From contig JAITYX010000002.1 in the NCBI GenBank assembly GCA_021018815.1, forward strand, positions 14,415,001-14,479,000: 64,000 nucleotides of DNA, read 5' to 3'. The notes under the pieces are model-generated. The model did not search any database and was not told where the DNA came from. It saw only the letters and a program-made list of their open reading frames with translations. A program made the translations under genes and the position numbers. The stretch comes from Talinum fruticosum (Eukaryota > Streptophyta > Magnoliopsida > Caryophyllales > Talinaceae). This document shows, in pieces, positions 1 through 11,775 of this stretch (position 1 is its first letter; each line of letters opens with the position of its first letter).

Positions 1-610
1 CAACGAAAACAAGAGCACTGAGCATCAAATATCAGAGTAATGACCAATGCAAGATTAAAGGATACACGCAGAGCTACTCAAAGATGAAAATGGAGCAGAG
101 GAGATAAGCACCTAACATAAACTCATCATCATCCCGCACAATACTCTTCAACTTTGACAAGAAAAATGTTACTAGAGGTTACATATCTAGCTCAGATTCT
201 CGAGTATAGAGTATATTTACCAAAATCAGACACGTCTACACAAAATAGGTCAGAGCACATAATGAATTGAAGGAGTATAAGGGATACTTTAGTGAGGTTG
301 AGAGGCTCTAGACACCAGGAGCATAAAATATATGAAAATGAACAAGCACATAAACTCTCCAATTAGTAGGATATCACCATATATAATAAAGAAAGTAGGC
401 ATCGACTATAACATCATCTTTCAGTTTCCCTAATTCTCTGAAATCTAATACTATAATTGAAATGTTCTTTTTGAATTTTTACTTGCACCACATTGAATCC
501 CGCCTAAATTACCCCTCTCAAATTACTTCCCTCCTTTTTCTATCATTTTAAAATTCAAAATAAATTATTTTTATTTTATCAAAAATATCTAAAATATAAT
601 TTATGGAAAG

Positions 611-612
<2 letters not shown>
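1..612. other. Intergenic, no gene seen
   Basis: AT-rich sequence with stop codons in all frames and no recognisable exon. The first 420 bases are less AT-rich than what follows and could be intron of a gene lying off the left edge, but no splice pair or coding frame supports this. Confidence 0.4.

Positions 613-673
<61 letters not shown>
613..673. repeat. (TA)n microsatellite
   Basis: About 30 uninterrupted TA units in an AT-rich context. Likely length-polymorphic. Confidence 0.95.
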
Positions 674-675
<2 letters not shown>

Positions 676-1464
676 CTAAGCATTTATTTACTAAAATTTC
701 TAAGCATTTATTTAGTACACTTTTACTAAATACTATTATAAATATTTATTTATAAAAAAAATAATCATCGAAAATATTATATGTCTAGCAATAATTATAC
801 AGTTACCAAGTTCAAAATTAACATTTAAATAAAATTAAATCTAATTTAAAAATTAGTCCGTGATAAAAAAAATTTAAAAATTGATTCCTTTATAAATATA
901 TAACATAGATAATTTTTTCCTCTAATTAGCCCTTAAATTTCATTTTCCTTCCAAATTAATTTTTTTAACTTTAAGTTCTCCCTTTAAATATATTAGTATA
1001 GTCATATTCATCTCTTAGTCTCTACATATTAATTAGGCTATTGTAGGGATGAAATCTCTCGTGTATAAAAATTATTTATTTTAGCTCAAATTAAATATTG
1101 TTTTAATTAGAAGGTATTATATCTTTTAATACAACTTGAAATTATAATCTTTTTTTTTTTTTCATATTTCATATCATTATCATGCTATGACAAGAAACCC
1201 CACAAGATAGTATTTAAGTGGGTATAAAATTTATGATAAGCATGATCATGATGTTGTATATTGTCTCATCATTATATTTAAATATTTCAATTTTTATAAG
1301 TGAATATTTTGATTAAAAGTTTTATTATTTCCATTTTTTGATTTTTTTATGAGTATTTCCAACTTTTGATATTCTAAAAATTTAATATTACTTACATTTC
1401 TCTCCAAATAAATCAATAGATGTAAAAAGAAAATTGTTAATGGGACATTATTGTCTAATCTTTA
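674..1464. other. AT-rich intergenic DNA
   Basis: Very AT-rich with no open frame, RNA gene or clear repeat boundary seen. Confidence 0.5.
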
Positions 1465-1730
1465 GGGCCTGTTCGAAGTTAAATGAAAAAGAGAATCTAT
1501 TTATGTTTATGTTCGTTTATGTTTTTTATGTTCGTTTATGTTTTTTAATGTTTATTTATATTCGTTTATATTCTTTTATGTTTATGTTTTTTATGTTTAT
1601 GTTTATGTGCGTTTTGTATGTAACTTCGAATATGCCCTTTATATTCTTTTATGTTTTTTATGTTAGTTTATGTTCGTTTCTATTTATTTTTATTTTTATG
1701 TGCGTTTTGTATGTAATTTCAAACAAGCCC
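1465..1730. mobile_element. Harbinger-like MITE, copy 1, with internal minisatellite
   Basis: The element begins GGGCCTGTTCGAAGTT and ends AATTTCAAACAAGCCC, which is the imperfect inverted counterpart. It is flanked on both sides by TTA (1462-1464 and 1731-1733), the 3 bp target duplication expected of PIF/Harbinger (Tourist-like) elements. The inside is a degenerate tandem array built from ATGTTCGTTT and ATGTTTTTT-like words. A 103-residue open frame across it is low-complexity Phe/Met/Tyr repeat and not a gene. Superfamily assignment rests on target-site length and terminal sequence only. Confidence 0.75.
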
Positions 1731-1784
1731 TTAGTTAATAGTTGACATTCATCAATGTGCGTTTTTTGTTTGACCGAGAATATA

Positions 1785-2110
1785 AGATCTGTTCAAACTT
1801 ACATACAAAACGCACATAAACATAAATAGAAATGAACTTAAACGAACATAAAAGGGCAAAAATGAACATAAAAGAGCAAAAATGAACATAGACGAACAAA
1901 TATGAACATAAACGAACATAAATGAGTTATTAAAATAAAAAAGAACGAACATAAATGAACATAAACATAAAAGAACATAAACGAACATAAAAGAACATAA
2001 AAAACATAAAAAACATAAAAGAACATAAAAAACATAAAAAAAACATAAAAGAACATAAACGAACATAAACATAAATAAATTCTGTTTTTCATATAAAGTT
2101 GAACAGGCCC
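1785..2110. mobile_element. Harbinger-like MITE, copy 2, opposite orientation
   Basis: It ends TTGAACAGGCCC, matching the inverted left end of the neighbouring element, and begins AGATCTGTTCAAACTT. ATA lies directly outside both ends (1782-1784 and 2111-2113). The interior repeats AACATAAACGAACATAAAAG-type words, the complement of the neighbour's minisatellite. The outer ends of the two elements also match each other in inverted order for about 50 bp, so the pair can fold into one large hairpin. Minus-strand open frames here are repeat artefacts. Confidence 0.7.
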
Positions 2111-2113
2111 ATA

Positions 2114-3389
2114 ATCCATTTAAGGCTACAAGCTTTTATCAATGCATGATTATACTATTATATTATTTATTAGCGATTTTAATTACCAATAAAAATATAG
2201 GTCTTCAAACTTTATTGTAGATTTTAAATAATTGAATCTTATGATGGTTGAATTATATGTACTCCTTAAAGTTTTTATTTTTTACAATGTTGGAATACTA
2301 CACATTCATTTGATATCAAGTTATAATATTTATATATATGAAAACTTTAATAGAAATGTACTCCTTAAGTATTGTTATAAACTGTATGCTTATAAATTCT
2401 ATAATTTTAAATGGATTATTTTCAAGGTAAATATCTATTCATCTTATTGGGAGGGTGAAAATGAAGTTTTGTATGTTAGTATTATAATTTTATATGCTAG
2501 CCTATTATTGATAATTTATATTCATATGTATCGACATTTTAATGATGGTTATTAAACTCCTGATTCGCATATAACAATCCTACGATTCATTAGAATCTTA
2601 TGATCCTAATTTAATTCAAAAATATATGGTAGAATTGTAAAATTATTCTACGATTCTACGATCCTCGACTCATTAGAATTTAATTTCATAATTCTAAATA
2701 AAATTCATGAAATAGTTACGAGATAATTGTATTTTGTATCAAAATTTTGACAGAGTATAGTTGCACTGGATTTTTATAAATATTTATGAATGTTACAAAT
2801 ATTTTTATTTTTATAAAAATAATTTTATTATTACAAATAAATATTAGAATCTTATGATCATCGATCCAATTTTATGATTCTGATTTTAACCATCCCCCAA
2901 ATCAATTTTAACAAAGATATCAATTCTAACAACCTTGATTTTAATAGGTTATAATACATATATACTATATAACGATTAGATTTTTTGCTCATATCATGAG
3001 ACTTTTTTCCCCTAAGTATTATTTTTACATTATTGGGCATTAATTTTATAAAATAAATATTATGCGTTCTATTATGAGTTATAGAATCAATAGTAATAAT
3101 ATTGAGATGATATTTTATTACTTTATTCATAATTAGGATTTACGTAATTTTTATTTCTGAAATTATTTTTTTAAAATTATTATTACAAAATATTTTTGTG
3201 TCATTTAGAATTTGTTTTTTGATATAACAACTATATCATTGAAATTTCACCTATTAAATGATAAAAATTTCTTTTTAATTTTTCTATATATTAATACATC
3301 CCGTGCTTTAGCGCAAGCAAAAACTAGTAATACCAACAACAAAGTGGAATATCTGTATCAAAATAGAAGATAAAATTGTAGATTTTATA
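2114..3389. other. AT-rich intergenic DNA with repeat debris
   Basis: Extremely AT-rich. Around 2560-2880 there are repeated words such as TACGATTC, TAGAATCTTATGATC and TTATGATTCTG, suggesting a decayed repetitive element. Boundaries could not be set. No gene seen. Confidence 0.4.
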
Positions 3390-3427
3390 TCAAAGAGATG
3401 AAAAAACCAAACCTGGCCGTGCTTTAC

Positions 3428-3555
3428 CTCGATGTTGGTTTTCATAGTTTTTTTTAAAAGTAGGGAGAGAGGGCGATGCATTGAGAAATAATTCTGGTTC
3501 TTCCCCAGGATTGAATGTGTGCTGTTGACCATTGTTGCCTCCTTCAACTGCCATC
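3428..3555 (-). CDS. Candidate first exon, unknown protein
   Basis: On the minus strand an ATG at 3555 opens a 42-residue frame beginning MAVEGGNNGQQH and ending at a good donor (CATCGAG/GTAAAGC). The homologous stretch near 7480-7500 keeps the ATG and the MAVE start but then diverges. No domain is recognised and no following exon could be joined. It could equally be non-coding sequence. Confidence 0.18.
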
Positions 3556-5335
3556 TCTCTTGCAAAATACACGTGTAAGAATGAAGGGAAATAAAAGAGT
3601 CTCATATTTTCTTTGTGAGAGTCGGCCGAAATCGAAATAAAAATATTGAATTTGTTAAAAGAAAAACCCAATTTGTACTTTATACAAGCACCTTTTCTTT
3701 TCATATTTTCTTTTCGATCTCATCAACTCTTATAAGCAATTCATACTTATTTGCCTAACTTTTCCTAAATAGTAGAACACTAAAGATAGTCAAAAGCATC
3801 CTTGATGACATACATATGCAAAAAAATCCAAGCCTATGTTGATTAAGGACCTAATAAAAAAGAGTCAGACAACTAAAAGAGTTAAAAAAGGACCTAACTT
3901 TTCATATTTTGAGAAGAGTTAAATCTACCACAGTGATAACAATTACACTCAGAAACTTAGTGACACCAGGCACCTTGAGCCTATTCTAGCTAGAAGTGCA
4001 AAACCATTATTAATAGGGAAGGAAATATATAGGTGACCTTTACTTGAGCAAAAATTGAGATAACAATATGAACAAGTCAAGTAAGTGGCTGGTGGAAAAC
4101 TAGCATTCCAATCTAACAACTAAAATATCTTAAATTGATCACAACACGAACCTGACATGTCAAAATGCAATTCTCACATAGCATAACAAGAGATTTAGCT
4201 CCAGAAAGGATGATAGGAAACTTGAAACAAAGATATAAAACAACAGAATATGCACAGAGGCTACAAATGAAGACTTCCTAACAAATTTATGTTAAAATAA
4301 AATAAGAGAAAAATCATTACCTTATTTTCTAGAATCAACCCCCATTTGATTGTATCCTATGTCGGAGGGAAAACCCCCTCAATACCTGCTTATGGAATAT
4401 ATGGAGGCTGTATATGTAGGGGATTTTTCACAGAATTATTTTCCATGACCAACTTTTAAAGAACAGAACCAAAAATCATAGCCACCAACTAAAAGATAAG
4501 TTGTTGAACAAGGCAAAGAAATCAGCAACAGAATCGTTATCATAATTCATCAGACATCAAGATGAACGGGGTGTTTGGGCAGAAAATGTGGGCCTGGGCC
4601 TCCAAAGGAAGAGAGAGTGTTGAACACAACTTTTTTCCTCATAAAACACTAATTAAATCAATTGAGCCTTATAGGTTTAAAAAGTGTGTTTTATTTCCTC
4701 ATATTGGCCATAAGGCTGCAGTTCAAACAAGCCGCCTCTCTTAAGTTTTTTCACAGATTTCTTTTTTATAACATCTTTTGTTTGCCCAGACATTTTCCCA
4801 ATTTTTTAAGTAGTAGTAGCAGTATTAACAATAATAATAAGAAGAAAAAGGAGAAAGAGTAGTAATTTCATAATTGTCTTCTCATGTTGTATTCTTTTTT
4901 TTTTTGGGAAAAAGGATAAAAGCCTTTTGTTTTAATTATAAGGCGTGAAAAGCAATTAATGAATGCATCAACTTAAAACTCAGGCCCAGACAAAGTTATG
5001 ATGGGCCAAATTCGAAACTTTTAGGGTTTTAAGAGGAAATGTTTTGGGATTTTGACGAGAAATTAAGGAAAACTAAATGAAAAAAGCAGATAAAGAAAAG
5101 TAACACACATCAAAACCAAGTCGAACCAAATAGACTACCCAAACATCATGATTAACCTAAAACACATTTTCTTGTATCTACACAATTAATACGGAACCAG
5201 AAGTTTTTGGAAATTTACCGGATAGCCACTAAGTGCTATCGTGCTTTCAGGGTCACTGCAAACTCTGAAAAACATGCTTACCAGCATTTAGCAAACCAAA
5301 AACAAAATGCAGTAACAACTTTGTGAAGAAATTAC

Positions 5336-5428
5336 CTGCCAACGTTACATAAAACCGCATGAGCTTAAGCATTTGACGATCTTCCAATCCGTACATGTGT
5401 GCATAATCTCCAATTGATCCAAGAAGTC
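5336..5428 (-). pseudogene. Exon-like block conserved in both duplicates
   Basis: A minus-strand block with an acceptor (TTATTGCAG) and a donor (GGCAG/GTAATTTC). The aligned block in copy 2 (about 9682-9780) keeps the donor, but its acceptor AG has changed to TG. One frame reads DFLDQLEIMH here and DFLDHSEILH in copy 2, and hits a stop at the end of the block here. I do not recognise the protein. Best seen as a decayed exon. Confidence 0.25.
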
Positions 5429-5893
5429 CTGCAATAATTGCCAAGACTTAGAATGTACAGTGGATTGAGGAAAAATCAGAGTACTGCTCAGCTTATTAAA
5501 GCACTAACTAATCAAACTCTCAAGACTTGGGAGCTCGTAACACTCTCCTAACTGCAGCTATCTTATATGCAATAATGACATTAGCATTCCTCTGTACAAA
5601 ACAGATTAAAAGATGCAGTTTGAGCTTACCTAGATTCCACAAATAACCAAGTTCAAGCCTCCTTGCCACCACCAAACACAGTACCTTGAAAAATTGGTTC
5701 TGAAACGCATGAGTTGATCACTGTAAGGTTCCTATAACAGAAACATAACAACTGGAATAACATGAAAACAACGTAAAGTGAACAGTAATAACTAGGATCA
5801 TAAACTAATGGATTGATCGGAAAGAATTAGTTTTACCACTAGCTTGACCTCATGGGTACCATTCACAGCATCTGATAGCAACTCATAGTCTCC

Positions 5894-6140
5894 TCACACT
5901 ATTAGCTCCCTTAGCATAGAGTTCGCGCATTTATGTTTTCTGACTTCACCAAGTTGGCACTCGTCAGCTCCAGAACCATCCATGAATATACCGTATAAGC
6001 CACATAGAACCTCTTCCCAAATATCATGGTTGCTAGCCTTATGTTCAACTTCAAGTTTGCAAAATGTAGTAGAATTAGGAATGTAATGGCAACTGATCGT
6101 GATTGCTGAAGACTTGTGAAACACAAGACCTGCAAAATTT
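5894..6140 (-). pseudogene. Exon-like block, unknown, duplicated at about 10.35-10.56 kb
   Basis: Both copies have an AAATTTTGCAG-type acceptor followed by a similar block, reading LVFHKSSAITIS here and LLFHKSFAITIS in the duplicate. Reading frames differ by small indels between copies and both run into stops near the 3' end, so neither is a convincing intact exon. Function unknown. Confidence 0.25.
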
Positions 6141-7724
6141 GACAAGTAAGAAACACTTCCAACATGATAAGCATGATGGCAAATTGAAATATGGACTTTG
6201 TTCTCATAGGACTCATTCACAATTGACCTACATGGCCTTAGATAAACATAGCAAGAGAAAAGTAGTTTTATTATGTCTAAGTTCAAATGCATCTCTTCTA
6301 AACCATATAACTTTATCCTTCAGCAGAGCAAAACGCTTCCAGGGTCTTCATGAGAACCATTGCAGTAGTCAAAATTAAGCTGAAACATTAAACAAACATT
6401 AATTTAACTTTAAAACACATAACAATGTCCAACTTAAAATATGTCAACAGGGGGAAAAACAGAGCAAATCAGTAAGGGGAGGAAGGAAGAAAATAGAGGG
6501 TAATTTGGCCCATAAGTTTAGCCGATTGATTGAAAAATCTAATATAAATTTGGCCTCCAAGTCAATTTTTAACCTCCCCATTTATAGAATGCTGGCAAAA
6601 AAACGCTGAACACAATGGAAGAAGACCAGAAGATGAAACAGAGGATTCAAGAGAGATTGCGAAAAGACATTTTTCTACAGATCATTCATTCTCACTAGCC
6701 CCCAAAGCCATAGCAGTCCAGCCTATACAGCTTACGACTTATGATAATGCAGATTTCAAAGGTCTCAAATATATTTTGTGCGCGCACACAAGTATGTGTG
6801 TATGAGGGCAGGGCGGGGATAATGGGCCTTATCAGAGGTGGTTGCACAGGCTCTAAAAGAGTCTTACCTATCTTTTCCATGACCTTCTAGTTATTTCTCC
6901 AGGACCTGCAACTTGTCAGCCACTTACTCCCAGTATATAGACATGGCAAAAGTTAAAAGCTCAGAAAAGGATTGCTATTTAGTTGCTTAGTAATGCATCT
7001 TAGAATTAGCCACATATTTTTCCTTGTATCTCAGCTAAATACAACTATAGAAAGATAAGGATGCCATTCATTATATGGTCATGACGGCAAGTAATCTTTT
7101 TCCACCTAAAAAAACAAAATAATGATGCATTTCCTTGTCAATGACGATCTATATCCATTACTATAATAATATCATCTTATGGATATGGGTTACTGCCATG
7201 TATACGAAGAAACACCTGCAGACATAATTCATTCCAAACAATTAGAATGGGGAAGGGGTGCCATGCTACGAATAAAATTCTTGAGAGTGTGCAATAAATT
7301 CTTATATGAGAAAATAAGATCAGAAAACATGGCCAGATGGCGCCTAAGGGTATTTTCTGAATTCCCACAAAACATCCATGTCCTGAACATTAAGACTTAC
7401 AAGCAAGGTAATTCATACCTAAGCAGGACTGAGGTTTAAAAATATTTCCAGTCAATTTGTCTATCAATCCTCCTGTCTTGTTGCCTCTTTCAACTGCCAT
7501 CTCTCTGCAAAATACATATGTAAGAATGAAGGGAAATAAAGGAGAGTCGTTAGAAGTCTTTGTGAGGGTTGGCTGAAATCACAATAAAAAGTATTGAATT
7601 TATCAAAAGAAAAACCCAATTTGTAGTATGTACGAGTACCTTTTTTCTATACATTTTTTTCGATCTCATCAACTCTGTTTTAATTTTCACTGCTTCATTT
7701 ATCTTCTTCTGCACCGCTTTGCCC

Positions 7725-8057
7725 ATTTGTACCTCCATTTTTTTTAGTGTATTGTGAGGACTGAGGCTACGTGATGCGGTACGAACAAGTGTATTGTCAA
7801 AAAAATTGGAAACCTTTCCCTTTGTACCTCCATCTTTTTGACAATACACTTGTTCATACCGCATCACGTAGCGGTAAGCATTTAAGAATCATATAAACCA
7901 AACCATCCGGTATGTCATCCATTCTACTATCCATTCTTTCCAGGATTTGTACGGTAAGTCCCACTCTTTTTCCTTGCTTTCCTAGCAACTGGCTGTTGCG
8001 CTCCACCAAAACAAGCCAACAGTATATAACTGTAGTAGCTATGACATACCCTGGCAC
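7725..8057 (-). pseudogene. Broken F-box (F-box/FBD/LRR-type) gene fragment
   Basis: On the minus strand from 8057 a frame contains the F-box core DDIPDGLVYMILKCLPLRDAV, typical of plant F-box/FBD/LRR-repeat proteins (substrate adaptors of SCF ubiquitin ligases). The next codon, expected Arg (CGA), is TGA, after which TSVLSKRWRYK continues in frame. The sequence then folds back into an inverted copy of the same region, and a further piece reading KKWRYKWAK follows at about 7725-7762. Nonsense codon plus internal inverted duplication make this a pseudogene. No LRR or FBD domain could be joined to it; a possible LRR-like piece lies near 11.65-11.76 kb. Confidence 0.6.
7766..7872. repeat. Snap-back inverted repeat inside the F-box remnant
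   Basis: The left arm (7766-7805) and right arm (7833-7872) are inverted copies about 40 bp long with one or two mismatches and a spacer under 30 bp. The plus-strand arm encodes LRDAVRTSVLSKKWK without the nonsense codon that the minus-strand arm carries. Confidence 0.85.
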
Positions 8058-11000
8058 AAGATATAAACAGTTACCTTCATCTTGTAAAAAAAAGACATTA
8101 TACTTGCAGAGCAGGCAATATTCGAGTTAAATGCAGAGCAGGCTACCCCTGTTGGCTTCTGGCAGAGGTTGTGAAATTATAGTAATAAAAGTACAGGGCA
8201 CCAAACCATGCCAATTTACGTACTCATTTCCGTAAGTGCAAACAAGTCATACTATTTCATCAGGGTTTTACAAGTAACCTGGAGTATCCGGCTAGCTGAG
8301 TAGGATAGTATGTCAAGTTGCCTTGTATTTGTATAAGCTACATAGAAGACATGAATTTTAGCTCTCTTAATGTTTACCTTTAAGACGCCACAACCCACAA
8401 ATTAGAAACACACATGAAAGAAATGGAGAAGTCAACAACCCAAAAACCTTTCATTCTCATTCATTATATCTGTTTAATTTAAGTGTATCAAGAATTTATT
8501 CACAAATCAGAACTGGAACTCTAGTACCTAACTTCCAAGTAAAGTGTATTTGGACTGTGCAATAAATTCTTCGATACCACATTTAGGCCCTCAAGCTTTG
8601 ATCACATTCTTCTTCCTAAACTCAAAAGACCATCACAAACTAACAAGTTGAGGAGTTGCTTACACTGGCCAATAAAGCGTCGAAAGGTATAGGAAGGCCA
8701 CATTCCTCTCTCTGACTGGCAAAAACCGATAAAAAATCATATCGAAGGGAAATCCACATGGGCTGCGACCCCAAATATCAAACAAAGATATAGCACATTG
8801 TCCATAACCTCAAAATTAGCAAAGTAAATGTTATACCGATATTGAAGTAATTGACCCCAAAGACAATTGGGCAGACAAGAAGAACTCTTCCGCAGTGATT
8901 ACAAAGAAACTCGGAAACTCAGTGACAATAGGCACCTTGAGGCTATTCACAAGCATAGTGACAATAGAATATCAACCTCCTCGCTAAAATGTGATTCATC
9001 TAGAAGTGCTAAATTATTCATAGCAAAGGAAATATTTAGGTGACCTTTACTTGAACAAAAATTGAGATAACAATATGAACAAGTCAAGTAAGCGGCCAGT
9101 GGAAAACTAGCATTCCAATCTAACATGTGAAATATCTTAAAATGATCATGACATGAACCTGACATATTAAAATGTGATTCTGACATAGCAGCAAGAGATT
9201 CAGTACCATTGTAATCGAAATTGCAGCTCCAAAAAGGATGGTAACCAAACTTGAAACAAGTATATGAAACAACAGAATATGCAGAGACGCTTAACACACC
9301 ATATGAAAAGAAGCATACAAATAAAGACTTCCTCAAAAATTCACACACAAATCCAACTCATGGTAGATAATATCATCATTAATCATCAACATCTAACAAG
9401 ATCCTGCACGACATAGATATAAATACTACAAAGATACGTCGATAGGTAACCTAAGGCTAACCAAGTAGACTACCCAAACACAATGATCAACCTAGAGCAC
9501 ATTTTCTTGTATCTACACAAATACAGTATTAGAAGTTTCTGGAGACTTACAGGATAGCCAGTGTGTGCTCTACTATGCCTTCAGGATCACTGCAAACTCT
9601 GAGGAAACATCTTTACTGCTATTTAGCAAATGAAAAACAAAATGCAGCAAAAATGTACTTAATGACTTTGTGAACAAATTACCTGTCAATGTCACATAAA
9701 TCCACATCTGCTAAGCAATTGAGGATCTTCCAAGCCCTAAATGCGTGCAGAATCTCCGAGTGATCCAAAAAGTCATGCAATGATGGCCAAGACTTAGAAT
9801 GTACAGAAATTGAGGAAAAATTGGAGTACTCTAAGGCTAATTAACACACTAACTATCATAACTCCCAAGACTCGTGAGATCATAATGCTCTCATAACGCA
9901 GCTATCCTATATGCAATACTTACATTGCAGTCCTTTCATCACCAGCATTCCTCTGTACAAAGCAAAACAAACGTAGTTTGAGCTTACCATGAAGTTATTC
10001 GACAAATAATCAAGTTCGTACAGGAAGCCTCCTTGCCACCACAAAGCTCAGTACCTTGAAAAGTGGTGCTGAAGTGCATGAGTTGATAACTGTAAGGTTC
10101 CTATGTGCAGAGACATAATAACAACCACAATAACATGAGAACAATTGTAAGGTGAGCAGAAATAACTAGGAGCATCAACTAACTAATGGATCAATCGGAA
10201 AGAATTAGTTTTACCACTAGGTTGACCTGATGGGCACCCTTCACAGAATCTGATAGCAACTCATAATCTCCTCGTACCAGACTGCTGGGAAGACTTGGAT
10301 CTTCAGGCTTAGGTTCCATGGATTTTCTCTCGCACACTACTATCAGCTTCCTTAGCACATAGAGTTTGTCCATTTATGTTTTCTAACTTCACCAACTGGA
10401 CACTCGTCAGCTCCGGAACTGTATAACCCACATGGAAGCTCTTTCCAATGATCATGGTTGCTAGCCTCATGTTCAATTTCAGGTTCCGGAAGAACTAGGG
10501 ATGCAATGGAACAACTGATGGTGATTGCGAACGACTTATGAAACAGAAGACCTGCAAAATTTGACAAATGAGAAACAACTCCAACATGATAAGCATGATA
10601 GCCAATTGAACTACGAATTTTGTTTTCGTAGGATGAATTCAATTGAACCAAATGTTCTTAGACAGCAAGAGAAAAGTAGTTTTATTATGTCTAAGCAGAA
10701 ACAGAAGAAGCTGATGCATCTTTTCCAAACCATATAACAACGTCCAGCTTAAATATGCCAACAGGGGCAAAAACAGAGTAAATCAGTATGGTGAGGAAGG
10801 AAGAAAACAGAGGGTATAATTTGGCACATAAGTTTATACAATTGATTGAAAAATCCGAAGACATAATTTGGCCCCCGAGTCAATTTTTAACCTCCCCGTT
10901 TATAGGATGATGACAAAAAGACGCTAAACACAACTGAAAAGAACCAGAAGATGAAACACAGGATTCAAGAGAGATTACAGAAAGACGTTTTTCCACGGAT

Positions 11001-11284
11001 CATTCATTTTCACTGGCCCCAAAGGTCATAGCAAGAGAGATTACGACTTATGACAATGCAGATTTTAAAGGTCTCAGATACCTTCTTTGTTTGTTGGGGG
11101 GGCAGAGGCAGGGATAATGGGCCGTACCAGTACCAGAGGTGGTTCCGCAAGCTCTAAAAGAGTCTTACCTATCTTTTTCCGTGACCTTCCAGTTCCTTCT
11201 CAGGGACCTGCACCTTGTCCACTTTGCCACTTCCTCCCAGCATATGAGAACTCAACAGCTATTCGAAATAGACAGATAAATTAA

Positions 11285-11640
11285 GCAGCAATGCAACTAT
11301 AGAAACATAACATTCCTCAGAAAATGCGCAATAAATTCTTATATGAGAAAACAAGATGAGAAAACATGACCGGACGACACTAATGTAGAGCAAATGACAG
11401 GTCCACTTAACCTCGAGGACAAAAGGGTATAAAACCCGAATGTTGAAATACAAAAACAGCTCCCAAATATACCTGAACAAAATTCAGGCACAAGGAACAG
11501 AAGAAAAACCCAGTGGCACAAGTAATTCTTTTCAAGAAACACAGTTCCTAGACTTGATCAAATTTATCAAAACTATGCAGCCATATGAAAACCACATGCA
11601 TTATATAATAAGGAAATATGAAATGAAAAGATAACTGTAT
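11285..11640. other. No gene seen
   Basis: Short open frames on both strands without domain similarity or consistent splice signals. Probably transitional sequence at the end of duplicate copy 2. Confidence 0.3.
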
Positions 11641-11649
11641 CCATCTTAC

Positions 11650-11775
11650 CATGCATCTTTCCGAGATAAAGTCGTGGAACATGCTGAAGATTGCGTAAGT
11701 ACTTCGGCATGATAAGTGAGTCGTGGAACATTCTGAAGATTGCGTAAGTACTTCGGCATGAACAAAACTTGTCAC
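11650..11775 (-). pseudogene. LRR-like fragment containing a tandem duplication
   Basis: The minus strand reads MPKYLRNLQHVPRLYLGKM up to a GCATG/GTAAGATGG donor. The leucine spacing resembles the LRR part of F-box/FBD proteins, but the match is short. The upstream half is a near-perfect tandem copy (49 bp unit, 11671-11719 and 11720-11761), which repeats the same segment. Likely a remnant related to the F-box fragment at 7.7-8.06 kb. Confidence 0.25.

Larger units (their letters stand above)
3500..6900. repeat. Segmental duplication, copy 1
   Basis: Three blocks are colinear with the next 4 kb: about 3520-3720 with 7480-7680, about 3930-4300 with 8885-9310, and about 5110-6890 with 9440-11215. 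Identity looks moderate with many small indels, so this is an old duplication. Several splice-like junctions on the minus strand are shared (for example a GATAG/GTAAGAC donor near 6867 and 11169), so the unit probably derives from a multi-exon minus-strand gene. The 4300-5100 part has no counterpart I could see and no gene. Confidence 0.7.
7480..11250. repeat. Segmental duplication, copy 2
   Basis: The second copy of the unit described at 3500-6900, in the same orientation. It carries extra sequence, notably the F-box remnant at 7.7-8.06 kb that copy 1 lacks. A third short homologous patch lies at about 15409-15520, matching about 5100-5215 and 9460-9560. Apart from the blocks listed separately no gene is supported; an open frame at 8947-9348 on the minus strand is cysteine/phenylalanine-rich and looks like chance. 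Confidence 0.7.

Noticed and set aside
1434..2119. Open frames of about 93-106 residues rich in Phe, Met, Tyr and Val on both strands
   Set aside because: They translate the tandem words inside the two MITEs; composition is repetitive and both strands are open for the same reason.
8947..9348. 133-codon minus-strand open frame
   Set aside because: The homologous stretch in duplicate copy 1 has no open frame, and the sequence matches no family I know.
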